Source of the DNA: Erigeron canadensis
Taxonomy: Eukaryota > Streptophyta > Magnoliopsida > Asterales > Asteraceae
DNA length: 64,000 nt
Direction: 5' to 3'
Assembly (NCBI RefSeq): GCF_010389155.1
Contig: NC_057761.1
Location: 23,706,210-23,770,209 of the forward strand
Shown: positions 58,746 through 64,000 of the stretch, piece by piece
Layout: each line of letters starts with the position of its first letter
Numbering within the stretch: position 1 is the stretch's first letter
The notes under the pieces: generated by a model
What the model was told of the DNA's origin: nothing
Databases searched by the model: none
Seen by the model: the letters and a program-made list of their open reading frames with translations, nothing else
Position numbers and translations under genes: made by a program

Positions 58746-59265
58746 GTTTTATTGCAAAAACTTGTTTGACAAAACACCCTTCAAAAATCACTGTTTCAAA
58801 AAAATTTTCATCAGAAGTGGTATAGTAACAACCAATCATAATCGTCTAAATAGCTCAAGCAACCAATCAGAAAAAAACACAAAGATCGATCAAATTAATA
58901 GACAGACTTAAACTTCACGTAATTATCGGAGCCGACTCTTTCATTGTGGGTGTATAAATACCCCCATAAGAGGGTTGACAACCCACCTTCCATCCTTTTT
59001 CTCACCACTCACTTCTAATCAATCACAGCATGCCACCTCAACTCCACCACTCACTCACCACTCATCCAAATTTCATTGGCATTTGACCACTCACTTCACC
59101 ACTCATTATACATTTTTCATTTTATTTAAACATTAAATTTCATTAAACTAAAAATATTAAAATACATAAACATTACATAACAATTCTTGAAAACCATAAA
59201 ACAAAAAACAAAAAACATACTAGAAATACTTGAAAGATATAACATAAATAATATAAATACGACTA

Positions 59266-60517
59266 CTACTCATCGTTCGGCTGGAGGTGTGGTAAGTTTA
59301 GTCCCGCTAGATGCTCTGTCAGATCATACCGGAGACAAAAATGTATCTCCTCGTTCTGTATCTCCGGTAAGGGGTCTTGATGACTACTTGGCTGGAGGAC
59401 TGGATCTCCTATATGAACTGGGCAGATCGCACAACCACTATCCTGAATGACCATGTTGTGCAGAATCACACACGCATACACCAAGTTCCTCATTGTTTCT
59501 AGTGACTGTTGTCGAAACGGTCGATCAAGGATATGCCATTTTCCTTTGAGAACACCAAATTCCAGTTCAATATCTTTGCGAGCTGCCTCTTGTGCCGTTT
59601 TGAACATTTTTTCTTTCGAGTCGGTAGGGTATTTGTACGCTTTAACAAACGTAGACCACGTAAGATATATGCCATCGACTAGATAGTACCCACATTTATA
59701 CGTACGCCCATTTACACTGAATGGACAGTAAGGAGCAGTGTCCATACGCTCGGGGAGGAACAAGGGAGAATGTTGTAGCACATTGATGCCGTTTAGAGCA
59801 CCCGGAGGACAAAAAAAAAATGTGCCATATCCATAAATCCTGAGACGCCGTTGCTTCCAACATAATAGTGGGGTACTGATGATCACCTCTTTTGTATTGA
59901 CCCCTCCACTCCATTGGACACATCTTCCTAACAAGATGTGTAAAATCTAGACTACCGATCATTCCAGGCAAGTGGTGCCTCTCTTCGTGTGCTTCAAACA
60001 AACGGTGGATATCATGTGTTGTTGGGTTACTCAGATATTCGGTGCTATAAGTGTCAACGATAATGTCCGAAAAAAATTGAATACAGTCACGTGATGTTCT
60101 CCCGGCCATCTCTAAATACTCGTCGTGCTCATTTGGCGGATTACCGGTTGCAAGTTGCCGTATGGTAGATGTGCACTTCTGTATTGGTGTAAAACTCTTG
60201 GCCAACCAGGCATCATATGAGTCCTGAAAATACGCGTATCTCGACTTAAGATCATGCATGATCTTTAAAAATAGTCTTTTAGACATACGATACCTATCTT
60301 CAAAAAAATCATCGTCGTATTTTGGTTCTCCACAAAAGTAGTCGCGGTGCAACCTTTGTGAAGCGGTCCGACGGTTGTGGTTCATGACTTTACGCTTCGC
60401 CCGTGACCGCGCCGTGGAACTTTCGGCTTCTTCGGACTCAATGGCGTTCACAAAAACCTCTAAACTACTATCGTCGGGCCATTCAAAACGGTTCATCGAT
60501 GATTTTGGTGGAACCAA
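59266..60517 (-). pseudogene. PIF/Harbinger (HARBI1-like) DDE transposase, single frameshift
   Basis: Start ATG at 60517 (MVPPKSSMNRFEWPDD). The first frame carries the plant HARBI1-like N-terminus (DYFCGEPKYDDDFFEDRYRM, FLKIMHDL, QLATGNPPNEHDEYLEMAGR, TTHDIHRLFEAHEERH). The first catalytic Asp is in GMIGSLDFTH. Around the A10 run at 59810-59820 the frame shifts (DLWIWHIFF / FFCPPGALNGINVL). The second frame holds the second Asp in YYLVDGIYL and the Glu in DIELEFGVLKGKWHIL, and ends LPHLQPNDE at 59266. All three DDE residues survive, and a one-base slip in the homopolymer is the only lesion I see. It would cut and paste the element at TWA sites. Confidence 0.9.
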
Positions 60518-60616
60518 TACGTTTTTCCATTGTTTATAGTGTGTATATGTTTGAGTTGTAGTGTGCTTTTTGAAAGAGAAAATGAATGTGTTGTGAGTTG
60601 TAGTGTGTGTTGTAGT

Positions 60617-60668
60617 TGTATATATATATAAGTAAATAAAGTATTAAAATAAAAAAAAAAAAAAAAAG
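60617..60668. repeat. AT microsatellite and A-run in the PIF element
   Basis: A short (TA)n run followed, after AATAAAGTATTAAAAT, by a 17-A homopolymer, upstream of the transposase start. Confidence 0.8.
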
Positions 60669-61117
60669 AAAATAGCCATTACCTGGTCAAATGATCCGTT
60701 GGCACACAAATCAAGAGCCACAAAGTGAGTGGTACAGTGCGTGATATGACCACGCCATTTGACACCACGATGCGTGGTGGAGCCGGTGTTGAGTGGTGGT
60801 GCCGCATTCACCACGCACCCATAATCCATCCGTTGCCAACCCCCTAATGCTACATACGTGTCCATATATGCACCAACCTTTATCCATTCTTGTCGCATAA
60901 CTTCTTTATTCGATCTTCAAGCAGGTTTCTTAATTATTTTCTATCCACTATGTAATTAAAGCTTTACATAATAATTTTTATATAATTTGTTTATTGTAGA
61001 TATTTGAAAAGTTTATAACTCGAAGTACGTTTTGTTTCGTATTATATATATGATCATCTATATACTATAAATCTTATATGTTTTGTTATATCGATTGTTA
61101 GTTGATTCTCAGAAGCA

Positions 61118-61804
<687 letters not shown>

Positions 61805-63728
61805 TAATTAGTTAATAATTAGAATCTTAATACATATAAATAATTCTTAATAATCTTAGGATTGAATAAGTAAGTTCATGTTGCTTCCTTTTGCATATTG
61901 AAACTTTTGTTTTCCCTTTTCTTTAGGCAAGTCTTGTTGGATGAATATGTTTCAATTATACCTTGATATGGGAAATTTAATTATGAACGTTTTTTAATTG
62001 GGTATGGAATAAATTTGTTTGATTGTTATGTGATAAAGTTGATTACATCATTTGATTGTTTTTAATTTATTCAATTTTATATGGATTTTTTATTATTATT
62101 ATTATTCTTGGTGGTGGTATAATTTGATTCAGTTACTATACATTGTGATATACAGCATGTAAGAGATAAGTTTTACGAGTTGTTTTACGAGTTTTACTAA
62201 AGCATGGATGTATACTTCATTAAATATCAAAGTTATATCAATATTTATACAAAATTCTACGAGTATTTTATTTATGAATACTATAAGGCGCGCCATCTCC
62301 AATGAGGATGATGCTTTTATACATCCTTAAATATCCTTGTTTGTTCTTTATTGTTCATAACATTGAAGTATGTACAATCCATAGAGTTGTGTATCATTAA
62401 AAACAAGTTTTAAAGGTCCTTAGGATATCCATATTATTAATATATTTTGTTTGTATATGAATTTTCACGCCCTTTCTTGTGTGGAAGACTAGGAAGACGA
62501 ATAAGAATATGTAAAGGTCTTTAGGATATCCATATCATTAAAAACAAGTTTTAAATGCATTTTATGACGTTTCAATCTAACACAATAGCAACATAATAAC
62601 ATCACCCCTTTTTTGATAAAAAAAAAAAAAGAAGGTCAAGTCAAAAAGTCTTCTTCACAATAAGAATATGTAAAAAAAATTTGTATAGTTAAAGGTAAAA
62701 TTAAAAAAAGTTTAAAGATTTGTAATGATTTATAATAATATAACGTGACAGCTAACTAAACTTCTAAAGACGTCTTTTAACATTAAAGAAACCCTAACAC
62801 TACTACTTTTGAGTTGAATAATTAGCATATGGATTAGAAAAGGTAACGTGTGGTCTATTGGGATAAGTTGAGGATGGCGAAGGATCCATCTACTTCATTG
62901 GGTGAGGAATTGAGGAGTCTCTGAATCTTGAACAATATAGTACTCAATGATTCAATGTTATTAAGTACAAAGAAAAAATAACGTTATTATTTTGTCTAAA
63001 ATCCAATAATCCAAAAATAGAAAGTGCAAGAAAAAATTTGAAATACACTTACACAACAAATATTCCGGAGTGCGTGCACTGATTGGACAGTGAAAGTCCT
63101 CACTTTTGGTTGACACAAATTGTTAATACTTTCACAAACGTGTTTAAGCAATCTAATGGATGCTTTCACAAATGTAATATTTTTAAGTGTGACGATTCTC
63201 ACTTACTTTTTGTGAAGATTTTGCATGTGAAAAATAGATCTTCCCATTTAAATGTGCACATTTCTGTAAACGTTTTTTATTTCATAATTTTAAATATGAA
63301 ACTTTCAAAGTTGTTCACACTAATTGGTGCAAACAATTTGTGCACGCCTCAAACATTTTCATTTTATAGCGGTGCATAGTCTTTTAAAGTGTTTAATTCA
63401 AGCTATTAAGCCTCTTGCAAAGTTGCAAGTGTTTGGATGTAGTTTCTCCAAAAAGTTTATTGGTAATTTGATGATAATTGGATACGATACTGGTCCGTCT
63501 TTAATTTTATTTAAAAAAGAAGATAGTGGGATGACTAAAGATGATGAGAGCAATCGGTAATGATCGGAGATGCTAAATGATGGCGGTATCGCCCATTAAT
63601 CTATGTCTTGTTTGTAAATGAATAAAACACTCTGTCACTATGCATTTATATGTAAGATAAACTGAAAAATTACGACAATTTTCAGTTAATATGTATTTAA
63701 GTAGTTATATAATTTTCGCATATTACCA
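61805..63728. other. AT-rich intergenic DNA
   Basis: No gene seen. The first 200 bases may be the old H3 3' region. The phrase GGTCCTTAGGATATCCATAT at about 62416 reappears in similar form at 62516, a short direct repeat. Short frames at 63080-63560 have no recognisable motif. Confidence 0.4.
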
Positions 63729-64000
63729 ACTAGGAATTAGCCTAGTGGTAAGATAAATACTTTGTGACCTTAAGGTCTCATGTTCAATCCTTGTTGGGCA
63801 CAAAAAAAATTCATTTAAGGTACCCGTTATCAATGAAACCTAGACCCATATGTGAAGTTTAAATACGCGGGTTCGATCCTTTGAAGTGCCCTAATCATGT
63901 GGGGTTTAGAATGGAGGTATTTTACCGGCATCATATAACTTATACGGCCACGGGTATTCAATTGTGGTACCGGGGCTATAATTCCCCCCATTACCCTTTT
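63729..64000 (+). mobile_element. Composite SINE sequence at the window edge
   Basis: A first tRNA-like unit has A box TAGCCTAGTGG (63739) and B box GTTCAATCC (63792) and ends in TTGGGCAC plus an A-run. From about 63820 the sequence aligns with the SINE at 16839-16614 read on its own strand: GGTACCCGT, GGGTTYGATCC, TGCCC..ATC.TGTGGG, GGAGGTRTTT. The right end runs out of the window. Confidence 0.6.

Larger units (their letters stand above)
58970..60844 (-). mobile_element. PIF/Harbinger element with TAA TSD
   Basis: Inverted ends are GAGGGTTGACAACC on the left and GGGGGTTGGCAACG on the right read inward. Target duplication TAA at 58967-58969 and 60845-60847. Comparison with the empty copy at 4380-4890 confirms the insertion point, just downstream of the TATA-like GTATAAATACCCC. 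Size 1875 bp. It encodes a transposase on the minus strand, but I see no Myb/SANT-like second protein that autonomous PIF elements carry. Confidence 0.92.

Noticed and set aside
63735..63812. Possible tRNA gene at the window end
   Set aside because: Box A and B are present but there is no acceptor stem and it runs into SINE sequence.

Overview
This window looks like nuclear DNA of a eudicot plant. The reasons are a spliced organellar RNA-metabolism gene (APO type), NIN-like (NLP) gene fragments, plant-type intron positions in a histone H3 pseudogene, and a dense nested landscape of plant transposable elements (Ty3/gypsy Tat lineage, Ty1/copia, MULE, PIF/Harbinger, hAT, TRIM, SINE, Helitron-like). 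An Asteraceae origin is possible, but I cannot prove it from sequence alone.

Layout. 1-1.6 kb: anonymous. 1.67-3.71 kb (minus): a two-exon APO4-like gene, the best-supported host gene here. 4.4-4.9 kb: a truncated histone H3 pseudogene with its promoter region. 5.9-6.9 kb: a small tandem duplication split by a hAT MITE with a perfect 8-bp target duplication. 7.47-9.64 kb and 17.75-18.75 kb (plus): two divergent NLP relatives. Both keep the NLP GAF-like regions, the second keeps a PB1-like end, and neither shows an RWP-RK DNA-binding domain. Between them lie a Helitron-like end, a 446-bp TRIM, a solo LTR (TSD ATTTG), a coding-poor LTR element (TSD AAAAT) and a SINE (19-bp TSD).

19.4-28.0 kb: a decayed plus-strand Tat-lineage gypsy element with gag, protease, RT, RNase H, a second RNase H, a full-length integrase and a long antisense, intron-containing coiled-coil gene. 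28.1-33.0 kb: two elements with MULE features, the second hosting a PIF-type element, a MITE and a Helitron-like end. 33.08-42.48 kb: a minus-strand copia relic (TSD TTAAT) with a second, plus-strand copia nested inside it. 46.32-53.13 kb: a complete but non-autonomous minus-strand Tat-type element (TSD TCTAC) that has gag and protease, lacks RT/integrase, and carries a spliced antisense gene.

55.1-58.4 kb: a MULE transposase pseudogene facing a convergent small gene of unknown function, followed by an array of short hairpins. 58.8-61.8 kb: a second copy of the H3 pseudogene locus, with a PIF/Harbinger element inserted between its TATA-like box and its ATG. The window ends in SINE sequence.

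The host genes do not form an operon-like unit. Apart from APO4 and perhaps the NLP relatives, most coding potential belongs to mobile elements. All calls are by eye; no alignments or database searches were run.
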